Of a DNA stretch of 64,000 nucleotides, positions 31,078-43,800 are shown piece by piece. Positions within the stretch are counted from its first letter, which is position 1, and the number at the start of each line of letters is the position of its first letter. Both the position numbers and the translations under genes were made by a program. Location of the stretch: positions 6,024 to 70,023 of the forward strand of contig KV920984.1 of assembly GCA_002081555.1 (NCBI GenBank), in the 5' to 3' direction. Below the pieces are notes generated by a model that did no database searches, had not been told where the DNA came from, and was given only the letters and a program-made list of their open reading frames with translations. The DNA comes from Protostelium mycophagum (Eukaryota; Evosea; Variosea; Protosteliida; Protosteliaceae).

Positions 31078-34000
31078 CTATTTCACACCCTTGTCTTTTT
31101 TCTTCGACCAAAAGAAACTGGACCGCCGCGACCTCTGATCATCTTCCATATGTATAATATTTTGTTCAAGTCCATCATCATCATCCTTCAAGGACCTGAA
31201 CGAATCAGCTCGAATGCAAGACACATCATGCATCTTTGAAAACTGCTTCAAAGTACAGCAATGTCTATGACGCTGCAACTGCAGCTGTTCTCCGAAATTT
31301 ATTTCTAAAACTTACATCTGAGGTGAAGAACTTTGGGAGATGGCCTCGTCAGATTCTGAGCCTCTTATTGGGAGGTTATCATAACTAATCCTCGTCCGCA
31401 CAGGTGACGCTGTTAAAGAGTCTCTTTTCAACTGGCGTCGCAGTTCGACGTCGAGCTGTGACACGGTAAGTACGGCGGTTCTACGTTAACAAACCGCGAT
31501 CTTTTATGGCAGATAGATCTGAAATAAAACACTCTCACCTTTGATTTTCGTCCATCTTCATACTGTCATTACGATCAGATAATGTCTTAACCGAGATGAT
31601 GTCTTAATCTGCTCACCTTTGATTTGGTATTCTTCTCGATGAGTTGCTTGCTCAGTCTTTTCACTTCGGAATTTAGCTCTTTATTCTCTTTCTTCAGATG
31701 AGCGATTGTCTCGAGGGCCAACCTGTGTTCCTGCCACGTTTACAACGCGGTATTTCAGGAAATCCTTCACCTCCATCCAGTGTGGTGGGGATGTTGATGG
31801 GGGACTCTGAATAAGTGATAACTGTAACCTCTTTCTATCATTCTGCAATGTGCTGATCATCTCATCCTTCTCATCTAATCGCACCATCAACTGCATCATT
31901 TGAGACGATGATTCAAACACATTTGATCACAGTATGCCATCGAATAGCTATGTCTTCCAAGTAAAAACATTGTCACGATGCTACAAAATGTTTGCTTTTC
32001 ATCTTCTTTGATCTGCGGCTCTGCCGCAGCAATGACATTGTGTATCTTGTCAGGCGACATCTGTCGAATTTATTAAAAGATAATCACCTCATCAACAGCA
32101 TCTCCGATTTGAGACATGAAGGTGCCTCTGACATCATGACAAGCATTATTCACGGAAAAATCTGAACCGCCGCTGTCCATGAGGGGGTTATCTGACGCTT
32201 AAGCTGTCAGAATGACACGGGGTGTCAGATTGACACGTTCACTTACCACAACGGGCGGGGTCCAGTAGAGGTCCTGGTGCAGAAATCAAAAATTTTGTGT
32301 TGCTTTTGGACGATTTTCTCGTCAATTTTTCTGGTTTTGGAGCGTCACCATCCATGAAGAACTTGAATAATCAGATAAATCTCAACGAATAAAGGCTTCT
32401 ACAACGTTGTAGAGCTTAAGTCTTTGCCGTGTGAAAAAATTCGGTGAGTGTTGGTCGAAACTTCACCTTGTTGAAGGATCTTCTGAACGGTGAAGAAGAG
32501 CGGTCTTTTGGTTTTTTGAATTTTGAATCTAATGGTGTTTCGTTCGCTCTGAATACTTCCTCCAACTTGTCACGGTAATCTAACAGGTCCAGTCTGGATA
32601 ATGAAGCGAGAGCTTCTCTTTGAACCTGTACACGTCATGCTGTGCTAAGAATAGCAACTTCAATGATGGTGAAATTTGTGTTTTGAATTCTCTTTGTCCA
32701 AAAAAGAAGCATTTTTATTATTTATTCTAGAAAATGAAAAGTGTGTAATGCCGTAGAGAACCTTCCCGCCATTCTCAAAATTTGAATTTTGAATCTCACC
32801 TCGACAAGATTCCGAACGATTGCGGAATAATGTGCGTCCATAGAGCTCGTGAAAGTTGAGCTCGGCACATGTAACATCAGTTCGTCTTCGTCTTCCCTCA
32901 GCTCAGGAGAGTTCAGTGCCAATTTCCTCACACATTCCCTCATTCTGTCCATATTTTCACGAATGAAGGTCTCGATCAGAGGATCTGTCGCCTCGATTTG
33001 TTCTAAATGATACAGATTAGATCAAAAGAAATTGTTAGGATGTCTCCAGGATGTACATCCTTTATTTGATCATGTTGATTGGAAAAAGTCTGAGCCATCA
33101 CTGCAGCTTTCCAGCACAAAAGAGCTGCAATGAAGAACGAATGGAGGTAATATTTACCATTAGAGATGAGTTGTAATATCTTTGACACCAACACCAGAGA
33201 TTTTCTCGCTTCGGCTGGGGTCTTGCTGGCAATCTCGTACCGATCTGGGGCGATGATGGCAGGACAGATGAACCTTAAGAACAAAAAGCTTCCGACGATC
33301 ACCTCCTCCTGCATTTGAGGCCACTTCTTTGACAACTGATGGTCGTCACTTCTGTCGAAAGTGATGGTAAAATTGTCTTTGTACCTCTTGGCTCGTTCGG
33401 TGGAATATTATTCTAAAATCTCTGAAGTTTGTCACTTATGAACATTGATATATGTTCACCTCGGGCATTCGTTCGCATGATCAATAATTCTATCGCAGAG
33501 TGCTTGTGTCATTGGCAATATTCTCTCAATCATTCCAGGAGGAGTGGATCCATCCGATAAAGGTTCTGTATTATTCAAGTCCATGAGATATTCGTTTGAT
33601 TGGATCTCTGCGATCAGTGGGCCCACAGTTATCTCCAAGAAATGTTTGCCTCTCTCTCGAAACCATATCGATAATAATTTTGTAAGTGGTGAGAGGCCAC
33701 GAAACAGAGTGCTGGGCAGAGTCGGCTCAGATATCTCCTCGATTAACAACTCGGTCAACCAGTCCGTGAGTTGACCTGCCGTTTCAAAGATCCCAATGAG
33801 AGCGGATGAGAGGTCGTTGTCTTTTGTGATGCAGTTTTTGGCAAGGACGTTTGTGATCTCTCGTGTTGGGAGTAAAATGAGCTAGCCGATTCAGCCATCT
33901 TTTTGTCTCTGAACCCACCTCGTTGATGTAGTGCTGATGTTGTGGCGAGATTGAAAGTACATTTAAATCACTGAGACCTTGCAGCGGAGGTATCTGTTGA

Positions 34001-34116
34001 TTCTTTGAAAGGAAAGACGATATGGGGGAGAGACCCAACCCATCATGTTGGCTTTCCATTCGGAAGAGGCTGTGGCGAGAATAGACCGCTTGGCGGGTCC
34101 CGTCGCATTCAGACAT
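31078..34116 (-). CDS. Ras GTPase-activating protein
   Basis: Stimulates GTP hydrolysis by Ras. The RasGAP domain covers about 33000-33850: SALIGIFETAG, LIEEISEPTLPSTLFRGLSP (the FR carries the arginine finger), KLLSIWFRERGKHFLEITVG, then VGSFLFLRFICPAIIAPDRY, the family signature, and KSLVLVSKILQLISNG. The N-terminus (Met 34116 or 34059) is a short Ser/Gln region. C-terminal exons give ENMDRMRECVRKLALNSPEL, basic Ser-rich linkers (SSSPFRRSFNK), a coiled coil (MMQLMVRLDEKDEMISTLQN, then HLKKENKELNSEVKRL) and a final exon ending FFWSKKKDKGVK-stop. Many introns, one holding the TGCGGC hairpin and one holding a perfect TCTACAACGTTGTAGA palindrome. Which RasGAP subfamily is unclear. Confidence 0.85.
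32014..32028. repeat. Dispersed intronic hairpin TGCGGCTCTGCCGCA, copy 3
   Basis: Identical to the copies at 1101 and 15591. It lies in non-coding sequence between C-terminal exons of the RasGAP gene. Confidence 0.8.
32398..32413. repeat. Perfect 16-bp palindrome TCTACAACGTTGTAGA
   Basis: The common intronic word TCTACAAC joined head-to-head with its own reverse complement, in a RasGAP intron. Similar but imperfect head-to-head forms occur near 59651 and 60840. Confidence 0.85.
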
Positions 34117-34320
34117 AATTGGATTCAGAAAAAATGCTCATACATTGACACCTTCAAAGATACGGCCGGAATGTCAGGGAGTACTTACCGGTCAACATGT
34201 TTCGATCGATATAGACACACCAACACAAAAGACATTGGTAAGCAACAGAACGAACAAGATACATTTGCTTTATTTTGTTCCAGGTCTACATAAAATCAGA
34301 TTCTGTGAACGTCAGCATCA

Positions 34321-37300
34321 TCAACAGATCCCGAGAGACTCACTCATCAAGTCCTCATTGTCCTCTTCATCCTCGAAACCATCCTCAAGGAAGTTCGGCT
34401 TTTCACTCGGGAAAGAAGAGTTGCTCATCTCGTCGATTGACACATTGTCAAAAGCCCTGTTGTATTCCGATGTGAAAACCGACTGCCATCATCAGTTTGA
34501 AATTCAAATCTCAAAAATGGCGGGAAAAATCACCTGCAGGAAGTTGGCATCAGAGTATAGAGTAGACCCTTCTTTGTTGAATCTTCGCGCGTTGGTGAAC
34601 AAAATGTCAAAGTCCCTCTTGAATTCTGCGGGAGATCTATAAGCTTTGATGCTTGTTTGGATCTTCTTCATGGACATGGGGTGTTCGATGAGCTGGTAGT
34701 ACTCTCTGTTGGATTTAGAAGGTAACTTCATAAAGGCGGTGGCAGGTGTTCGGCCGTCTGACTCTGCCTCTGCAACTGCGTTCCAGACGTCCTCCATCTT
34801 GGCTGTGGCCTCTGGGCGCGCAACTGTACAACATTAGCATCTATTTTTGGACACTTTTGGCGGGAAAAGAAAGTCCTCACCTTTGGGCTTCTTCCCGGCA
34901 CCAGCACCTGAGGAGGGGTCCTTCGGGGGTCTTCCTCTGCCCCTCTTTGCTGGTCGCTCATCATCATCATCGTCATCATCATCGCTGTCAGCCTTTCTCT
35001 TCCTCTTTCCCTCGTCTTCAGAAGAGGACGAGCTTCCCTGCAAAAACTCAGTTTTGGCGGGAGATTTCGACATTCAAAATTCAAACCAAGTCGAGTTCGG
35101 GATCGGTGAGATTATAAGTCACTTCAGGTCTCTCTCTTCTGCCTCTTCCATGCGTTTCCGTGATGTCTTCATCGCTCATCTCGATGCTCTGGAGCATGTA
35201 CTCTGGGAGCTCTTCGTCTGTTATGAGCCTGGCAGGTCGAGGCAGGCCCTTCGCGGCCCATTCATCCTCTTCTCTTTTGTTTCTATCTACGTCCATCTGT
35301 TGAAACAGCTGGTACTCCTCATCCGATCTGGCGATCAGCGCATTGACCTATGACGTGTCAGAATCTTTTCGGAAATGTCGTGAAATTCTGACCTGCTCAT
35401 CGCTAAACACGACGTCTTCTTCTTCTTTGTCTTGGTCCTCATGGAGAAGACTCTCCAACATGGAGGCTCTCATCTTGTCATTGGCGTTGCTGTTGAACAT
35501 ACCGGCCTGAATCACTTTGGCGTCCACATCTAACTTGAAATTCGCGCGCTCCAAGATCTTCTCCTCCACTGAATTGTGGGACACTAGACGGAACACCCTC
35601 ACCTGCCCACATCAACACCCCATGACGTCTCATGATGATGTCTCACCTCGTTCTTCTGACCGATACGATGGGCTCTGTCTTGGGCTTGGAGGTCAGCTTG
35701 AGGGTTCCAGTCTGTGTCAAAGATGATGACGGTGTCGGCAGTCTGCAAATTGAGGCCAAGACCTCCCGCCTTTGTGGACAAGATGAAGAGCCATTGCTGC
35801 GTGCCGGGCTCATTCCACAATCTGACCATCTCGGCACGATCATCTGCCTTTGTCATTCCGTCCAGTCGGAGATAGTTCCATCCTTGAAGGCCGAAGTAGT
35901 CCTCCATAATGTTCATGATGGCGGTCATCTGATTGAAAATGAGGATGCGATGTCCGGTCTGTCGGAGTTTTGGAAGTATGTTGTGGATTAGATTGAATTT
36001 TCCAGAGACTCTGACTATGCTCTCGTCGATGGGGTATTGGTCGTCCTATAACTCTCAATACGTGTGATGACGTCATCAAAAGAAGATTTGCTGTGGTTGT
36101 TGCGGCTCTGCCGCGACCAGAGGAATGATTTGTCCAAATCAAGTAGACGAAAGCATTTATTTGGTGTTCTACAACGCAGATATTTGCTTGCTGCAGAGCA
36201 GCTGTCATTGTCACGACTTCAGACATTGATACCTGGAACAGATAGGGGTGGTTGCAGATCTTTTGCAACTGCATGAGGGTGTTGTTGAACCCCTGCTTCT
36301 TCTTTCCCTTGGGGTTAACCTCGTTCAATAGGATTCCCTTGGTCTCCTTCATAGTCTTGTACATCCTCTTTTGCATCGCGGACAATTCACATTTGAGCAC
36401 GGTCTCGACCTGTTGGAGTCAGTGATGACGTGTCATGACGTCATAACATCTTTTGTTCTATTTTTGGAGTTGCGGCAGAGCCGCAATGAAGGTTGTACCC
36501 GATAAGACATCTTATGATGACAAAGTTTTGTACAGTGATATCACCTTGTCTGGGAGTTCACTTTCCACATCAGACTTGAGCCGCCGCAGTAAGAAGGGTC
36601 TGAGCACCTGCTTTCTTCACCATCTACAACTACATTTTTCCGAGAAATTTCCCACCTTGTGCAGACGATGGATGATGAGCAATGTCTCTTCCTCATTAGG
36701 TTGTATTTGAATGTTACTACCCTTCTTCTGTGCAAAAGCGAAAGGCGCGTTGAACCACTGCTCGAAATTATCCGAAGAATTGAAGATCTGTGGGAGCAAA
36801 AAGTTTAGGAGGGACCATAATTCTCCGAGGTCGTTCTGGAGGGGTGTTCCTGTGAGTAAGAGTCTGTGCCTGGACATGTACTGTCTTAACGTATTGGAAA
36901 GCTTGGAATTTCTGTTCTTGATCCTGTGACCTTCATCCACGATGACGTAATCCCATTCGATCTTGGAGAGATCTGATTTGTCCGACATCACATACTCATA
37001 TGAGACGATCACTGCATTGAACATGGAATTCATGATCTCTTCTCTAAAGATCTGCTTTCTGACGGTAGGTTTGCCCTTGTAGACCACCACGTTCACACTC
37101 GGGGCCCACTTGCTGAACTCCAGGGTCCAGTTACTCATCGTCGACAGTGGAACTACAACGAGGAAGGGTCCGTTATTTCCCTTCTTCTCCATCAGGTGTC
37201 CGATCAGTGAGATCGTCTGGATCGTCTTTCCCAGACCCATCTCATCTGCTAAAATTCCGTTCAATTTGTTGTTATAGAGGGACACCAGCCATTGTAGTCC

Positions 37301-40206
37301 TTGGAGTTGGTAATTCTTGAGCTTCCCGCCAACAATCATATCTGGTTGCTCCGTGATCTGCTCTTGGATCTTGTGGGCCATGGTGTAGTATTTCTTGGTC
37401 CTTTGGGATGCTGACGCGGGTACTTGTTCGGTACCGGCTTCGACACCCGCCTCCGCCTCCACTTTTTCTTCCTCCTTCGCCGGGGCAGCCTCCTCCTTGT
37501 TCTGTACACGTCAATCACGTCATCACGAGACCCGAAGACTCTTCACCTCCTCCTTCGATTCCTCCCCCTTCTTGGTTTTTTTTTTATTCTTCTGGGCCTT
37601 CATCTCTTCGATGTCATCTTTCCCCATTCTAGATTGTAAGAGGGATCCGATTCTCTCCAAGTATTCATCGGTCTGCTTGATGAGCATGCTGAGACGCTCG
37701 TGCTTCGCCTCGTCTAAAAACTTGATGTACTCGTCTTCGTCCTCGTTCTTTAGAGCTTCGAGACGTGCTCTCTTCCTCTTTTCGTCTTCGGCTTGGAGTT
37801 GCCTCTGTCTGTTTGTGTGGTAATTGACGATATCCTTGGCGACCTTGGAAATTTCAGCGAAATTCGACTCTCCAAAACAAAATATTTTGTAAAATAAATG
37901 TACGAGTTGTAGACTGACCTTTCTCTGTTTCTTTTGTTTGTTGGTGTGGAAATCTCTAAAGTCCTTCGAGTGCCTCAGGACAGCAGAGATGAGTTCATTG
38001 TGCTTCTGCCTCCTCACTATTTCCGAGTCCATTTTAGAGGATGCCACGTCAGTGCGTACTTGCTGCTCTCTCACCGCGTGCTCTTTCTCTTTCCGCCTGA
38101 GCCTTCTGGGGTTCTGAGGGTCCCCAAGTGCCTCCAAGTTGATCATTCTACGCATCCTGACGGCGACCTCCGCGCGCACCTGCAAGTCGTCAGCATCCCT
38201 AAAAAATAAAATATCCGTGTTGTAGATTGTCAAAAAATCCAGAAAAATAAAATGTCCATGTTGTATATCGTCAAAAAAGGAAATAAAATGAAGATGGAAA
38301 GCGTTGTAGACTGACCCTCTTCTGTATCTCCAAGAGTCTCAATTGCTTGACCTCTATATTGGCGCGTCTTCTGATCTCTATGGGGGCGTCCGCAGGGATG
38401 AGGCCCAATTCATTGATACGCTTCATCATTCGCTGTCTGATGCGTTTCTCCCTCTCCTGCAAGACGAAAGCCAGCTGAAGGGCCTCCGGCTTCCCACCAA
38501 TCATTTGTAGAATCTACTGAAATCTCAGTGAAATTTCGGAGAAATTCGTGTGAGATTTTGGAAATATGACGAATTATTGAGCGGGTTGCAAAGTGGCGCA
38601 AGAGGATCTACAGTCACTGTACATTGCAGCTCTGCCGCCTTATAGTTTGATGTGGCGCCCCGCGCCACCCACACATCACTAGACATTATCGCTTCATGAT
38701 GAGAAAGAGATGTAAAAAAAGTGATGCCGTATGTCAAGCATTTTACTTGTTGGTCGGGGTCCATCGGACCCTGTTGTTGTTGTGTGGGCCCTTGTGGGCC
38801 CCCCGCGTTTCCCGGTGCGTATACAGAACTCATGCCATTACTCAGCGAATTACTCGCTGGTGCTCCGTTCGAGTTAACTGTGGTCTTTCAGCATCTACAA
38901 CGGACCAAAAAATTCTGAGAAAATTCACCCCCAGAGCTGACACTACCGTTTCCCGGAACCGAATTATTGTTATTTGGGTTTCCGCTGACGCCGATATTGC
39001 CCCCCAAACCCCCGGCGTTATTCCCAGGGAAATTCCCCTGAAAATTCATGTGAGTCTGGGGCTGAAAATTCCCCTGGCCCGGGACGTTCTGGCCTTGTAT
39101 ATTTCCCCCCAACTGCTGCCCCTGGGGTCCACCGCCTCCTTGCTGCATCTTTATAAACTGCTGCGGCGTGGTCGAGCTCGGGATTTGTCCTGACTTTAAT
39201 GCTGCGTAATATTGCTGTTGTTGTTGTTGTGCTTGCTGTACCGTCGGTCTCATCTGCTGTGGGTTGGCTTGTTGCATCCCTCCCTGAAGATTCGGTCAAT
39301 TTCTCATGATGTAGACTTCATCTATACCTGGTTCTGGCTGGTCAGCGGCATTGGAAGAGCGGCAGATATTGTGCCGTTACTACCAGGGTTGTTGGTGGCC
39401 GGTCCGACCATAGAGTTACCCATGTTGGTTGGGCCTTGATGAGGCCCGTTGATGTTGCCTCCTTGTGTCATCTGCTGCTGCGCGCTCTGGTGTTGTAGAG
39501 ACCGCATGCTGAAGGTCCGAATGGCCGCCAAAAGTTTGTTTGGAAGGGCCATATTCCTGGAAAGATACTTGAAGGCGAGGATCTGCGCTCGCAGTTGGAA
39601 GAGCTGATGTGATGTGATGCCTCGACCCCCTAAGACTCTCAGACCTCGAGATGAAGATTTATCGTACCTGATGGGTTCGGTGGGGGGCCTTGATTAAAGT
39701 TCATGCCAAAAGGTGGGCCACCCCCTCCTGGAGCACCACCGGGACCTCCCATGGTCATGTTGCCTGATGTTTCTCAGCGACTGTCAAGAATAAAAAACGG
39801 TCTACCTTGATTATTTGGATTCTGACCACCACCACCACCCATTGAGTATCCTGTGGGTTGGCCTCTTCCCATAGACATGTATGAAGCGTTTGGATTAGGT
39901 TGCATACCTTGATTCATTCCTTGGTTCATTCCTTGATTCATTGCCTGATTCATTCCTCCTTGTGGCATTCCTTGCATTCCTTGCATACTCTGTGGTGATC
40001 TCGCTGGGCCAGCGCCTTGCTGGGCGACATGAATCTCTGCAAAAAACGCGAAGATTGAAAAGTCCGTTACCTGAAGTATGGCGCCCATGAGCTTCATTTT
40101 GTGCTCATTTGTGTCGCCGCCCTCTCTCTGCATTTTGTCCAAATCCTAGGCAGTCTTTCAGCAATTAAATCAAAAATGAACAAAAGTACTCACTACTTTA
40201 ACTTCT
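34321..40206 (-). CDS. SWI/SNF chromatin-remodelling ATPase, Brahma/BRG1 type
   Basis: Catalytic subunit of a SWI/SNF complex. Protein order: Gly/Gln/Asn/Met-rich N-terminus including [12 protein letters not shown]; a QLQ domain ([20 protein letters not shown]); HSA-type helix ([20 protein letters not shown], then [18 protein letters not shown]); a Lys/Glu-rich BRK-like spacer; the helicase N-lobe with [39 protein letters not shown] and [16 protein letters not shown]; the C-lobe with [25 protein letters not shown] and DRAHRIGQ; a SnAC-like segment ([15 protein letters not shown]); an AT-hook ([10 protein letters not shown]); and a bromodomain ([20 protein letters not shown]). It ends MSESLGIC-stop. 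The order is that of Brahma rather than ISWI or CHD. The first coding exon and Met were not found; the last traceable exon ends near 40205. Confidence 0.95.
36101..36115. repeat. Dispersed intronic hairpin, copy 4
   Basis: TGCGGCTCTGCCGCG, differing in the last base, so the outer pair is lost. It lies in the SWI/SNF intron between the CNHPYLFQ exon and the helicase C-lobe exon. Confidence 0.75.
36471..36485. repeat. Dispersed intronic hairpin, copy 5 (inverted)
   Basis: TGCGGCAGAGCCGCA, the same hairpin with the loop in the opposite orientation. It lies in the next SWI/SNF intron, 370 bases from copy 4. Confidence 0.8.
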
Positions 40207-40882
40207 GTATATTCTGAACCAAAATCTATTTGAATATTAGTTCAATCTAGTCTGAAAGATCTTCATTTTGAAGATCAACCGACACATTTTGTGATCTCCT
40301 AAAAACACAAAAGAAAATAGCAGGTTTCCTCTTCTATATCACTACTCACGTCGATTATTATTGAGGTTTGAGCTCCTCCCCCCAATAGGGTCCATATATG
40401 AGATGGAGAATCCTCGTGTTTATGATGCGATCTTTCGCTGTTTTCTCACTCGTCTATAACCAGTCGTGCCGTTGTTTGGACGGTCGGTTGGTGATGTCGT
40501 CCTCTGCGAGACCGCAATCGCGTTTTGATTTTCAGAATAAAAAAATTCAGGAGGACAACCAACACGCAAAACTGCCCACAAAAGTGGTTGTCTGACCTCA
40601 CTGCAACGTGAACTATGTCTATCACAACACAAACAAAACGAATCTAGAGAACTCTTCCTCTTTCTCAACTACTTCTCATTTCCTGATTCTTCATCTAAAG
40701 TCGTGATACCTTCACATTTCGACCTTCTCCATCCTCTTTCTGCCTGATGATCGTGTCGGCAGGGCGTAATTACAGACAGGACGAACAGCAGCAGCCAAAA
40801 TCAAGGAGGATATTATTGGTGGGTTTCCCGCTCAAAATAAAATAAAAATCTGAAGCGAGATGCTCCTACTAGATCTTTATTT
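40207..40882. other. Region between the SWI/SNF 5' end and the TPP2 3' end
   Basis: Both flanking genes are on the minus strand. Short open frames on both strands at 40398-40668 look non-coding. It probably contains the SWI/SNF promoter, 5' UTR and unresolved first exon(s). Confidence 0.4.
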
Positions 40883-43800
40883 TTAAAAGGGGAGGTACAT
40901 GCCGGGGTAAGAGAGTCGCTTCCCCTCCTGCAGATATTTCTCCCAGAATTTCAATCCCAACTGGCCGACTACCTCAGCTTGTTGCTGCAAGAGTTCCTTC
41001 TACAACTCGTCAGTGGTTCGTTGTAGAGGGAGAGATGAGACTCACGCGGATGGGGTCAGTCACGGGGAGGGAAGAGAGCTTCTTTTGGAGAGTTTGAGAG
41101 GCCAAACCAAAGAGGCCTTCGCTGCGGTACTGCTTCACTTGCAGATTGGTGTATTTGGTGTCGTCCGCGTCTACCCATTTTTTCAGCTCCTTCGTGTTGG
41201 ATTTTACCGCCTCAGCGTCCCTTGGGGTCTTTTCTGATAGAGCCAATCCTTTCCTGAGATTCATGAGTTCCCGCCAAAATCTCCCGCCAAAAACAGACCT
41301 GTACAGGGCATTGATCAATATGGCCTTGATATCGTCCATTTCTTTTCTCTCTTTGGTTTGCTGTGGGTCTGTTTCGTCCACCTTTGTCCCATAATGTGCT
41401 GCCATCTTGTTGACATCTATCTTCTCCAGTATCTGTTGAGCCTTTTCCAAGATCTGATCCAATCTTTTGGATCTGTCAGGTCTGTCGTCTAACGCTTGTA
41501 GATCGAGTTCCAGCAGGGGTAAATGTCCCTCGTGGCCTTGGACCGCCTTCCGGGCGGCATCAAAACTATCAAACTTCTTCTTAGACAAAAGTCCTGAGAG
41601 ATAAGAGACCGTTTGGTCGAGTAGGTGCTTGTTGATCTTCTCCTCTTCTGTCTGGGTGTCAGGCGCAGCCGCTTCGTTCTTCGGCTCTGGCGTCTTAGCT
41701 GGCGGCACCACAAACTTGAAAGGTGTCTTGTAGTCCTTTAACAACTGAAAATTGTCAGGTTGTAGATGGAACAATTCTACGAAAATCTACCGAAAAGTGT
41801 CCGACGAGGGTGTCTCCCGTCTTGATGAGTTTGGAGGTGGGCTGACCGATTCCTTTGATGAAGATGGAAGTCCATTTCCCAACTCCCAGCTTCTTTCTGC
41901 TGTATGTCGTACCCTCTGAAACGGCATCTTGTTGGTTGGCGTATAACTTGAAGTCCAAGCCCTTCAATTCTGAGTCTGGTAATTTATGTTGTACCACGAT
42001 GACGTCATGTCTGCGCTTCTCCAACAATTCCTTTGACTCGTGCCTCATCTGTAATCTGACGATGTAATCGCCTATCAAAGGTTAAAATGTCCGTAGATGT
42101 CTTCTAGACATACCCTTGGCCAGCTTTTGAGGGTAGCGTTCGGAGAAAGAGTCACCCGTTCCGATGAGTTTTTTGTTGCCGTCGTAAAGCATCCACGTTT
42201 GTATTTCAAAGGGAGAGTCATAGAGAAGTGGGCTGTGTCCAGGCAGAGTGCAGAATAATCCTTCCACCTTTTCGTGTCAGATTTATGTATGTCCTTCAAG
42301 ATTCTTTAATGTGAAAGCGACTCCTATTGTCATATTGTTTTTGATGACAAAAGAGTTGTCACCTTCTCCTCGAGCTTGAACTTGTAAGTCAGAACGAGTT
42401 GTAGAATGGTCCTGTTATTGGGCAGCTGGTCTCTGTCTGGGTTGAGCGCTCTTATCGTGGATTCTGATGGTCTCAAAACTCTCTGGATCTTCTCCACCTA
42501 TTCAACCTTGCTCAGCATCTGTACAGAGCAAGAAGGGTTTACCTTGACGGCGGGTGATATATCTTCACCCTTGATTGCAGATCTCACGTCGACCCTCAAA
42601 ATACTGTCTGTGGAGTTCAAAATAAGTCCACCGGAGTTTTCTATGTTCAATCCGTGGAATTCCACTTCGTAGTGTACATCACTATTTCCCAGGGAGGACC
42701 AGAACTGTCCCAAGCAGATCTTCCGATGTCAATATTACGTCAACAATTGTCTTCTTTGTCGATGATCTCACCTCTATCGGAATATTGTCGAGAATGGGCA
42801 CGTGGAAAGTCTTCGATTCACCTGGATTCAACACGAAAAAGCTGCCGGCTTCCGTATCACGGTAAGGCACATGTCTCTTCACCTGTTGAGTGTGTATCGC
42901 GAAAGTCCTCTTTGTGTCTAAATTGATGCCTCTGACGGTCACATCTACAACAGTTAAAAGGAATTTTTTACTTTGTGTGATGAAACATGACTCACCCGCA
43001 GAGGAGACACCTTGAGCTGGCTGCAGGAAAATCCTCTTGAGGCCCCCAGGCTTGAAATGTGCAGTACCCTGCACTTTGCTCGCTTTTTCTCCTTCTAATT
43101 TGATGGGTTTCAACACCGTGACGGGAACGCGAAAGACTGGTCCTGCTGAGGGAAACTCGGAGTCAAAACCTTGCACCTGTACGTTCGTTATGAGATGGCC
43201 ATTATTTCTGTCTGTTGACATAAGATTGAAGAAGCTCACTTCAGCATAATAAGCTTGGTTCGCCTCCAGAGAAGTTGGGTCCACTCTCACGTTCATATTC
43301 CTCTTTCCTGTTGTAGACACGAGGTATTGAGGTGCGATGACCCACTCTGCGGTGGTCTTCACGATGATCCTCCTCTCATATTTGATTTTTATATCATTAT
43401 GTGTGTCTTCGTGCCAGACTGCATCCACGGTCACCGGAAATTCATGTGGTCTTGACGTCTCTTCGTGAGTCTTCAGATAGATTCCTCTCTTTTTTTTCAC
43501 GGTAATCTGTGAATTTTTTTAATACATGGAACTTGGGAAACTGGAAAGATTTACCCCGTAACTAAGATCTGGGTGGTGCTGGCTCTTCGAAATATACTCA
43601 AAAGCTTCTTTCACCCGAATGCAGCCACATCCAACGGCCCAAGGTTCGGCTCCTTAACGTTCTCAGCTTTTTACCGTGATTGAAAAACGTACCTGCAATG
43701 GCCTTGGCAGAGTTTTCAATGCCCAATTGTACACTGTTGGAGTCATTTCTTGTTGCACAAAAGAAAGAAATAATTTTACCTGCTTGGTCTGTACGCGACA

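Noticed and set aside
37395-37823. 142-codon Ser/Phe-rich plus-strand frame
   Set aside because: It is antisense to Lys/Glu-rich exons of the SWI/SNF ATPase; its composition is the mirror of that coding sequence.
37323-41290. TTCCCGCC words at about 37324 and 41270
   Set aside because: These copies lie in coding exons (VGGKL of the SWI/SNF protein and FGGRFW of TPP2), so I excluded them from the intronic motif count.
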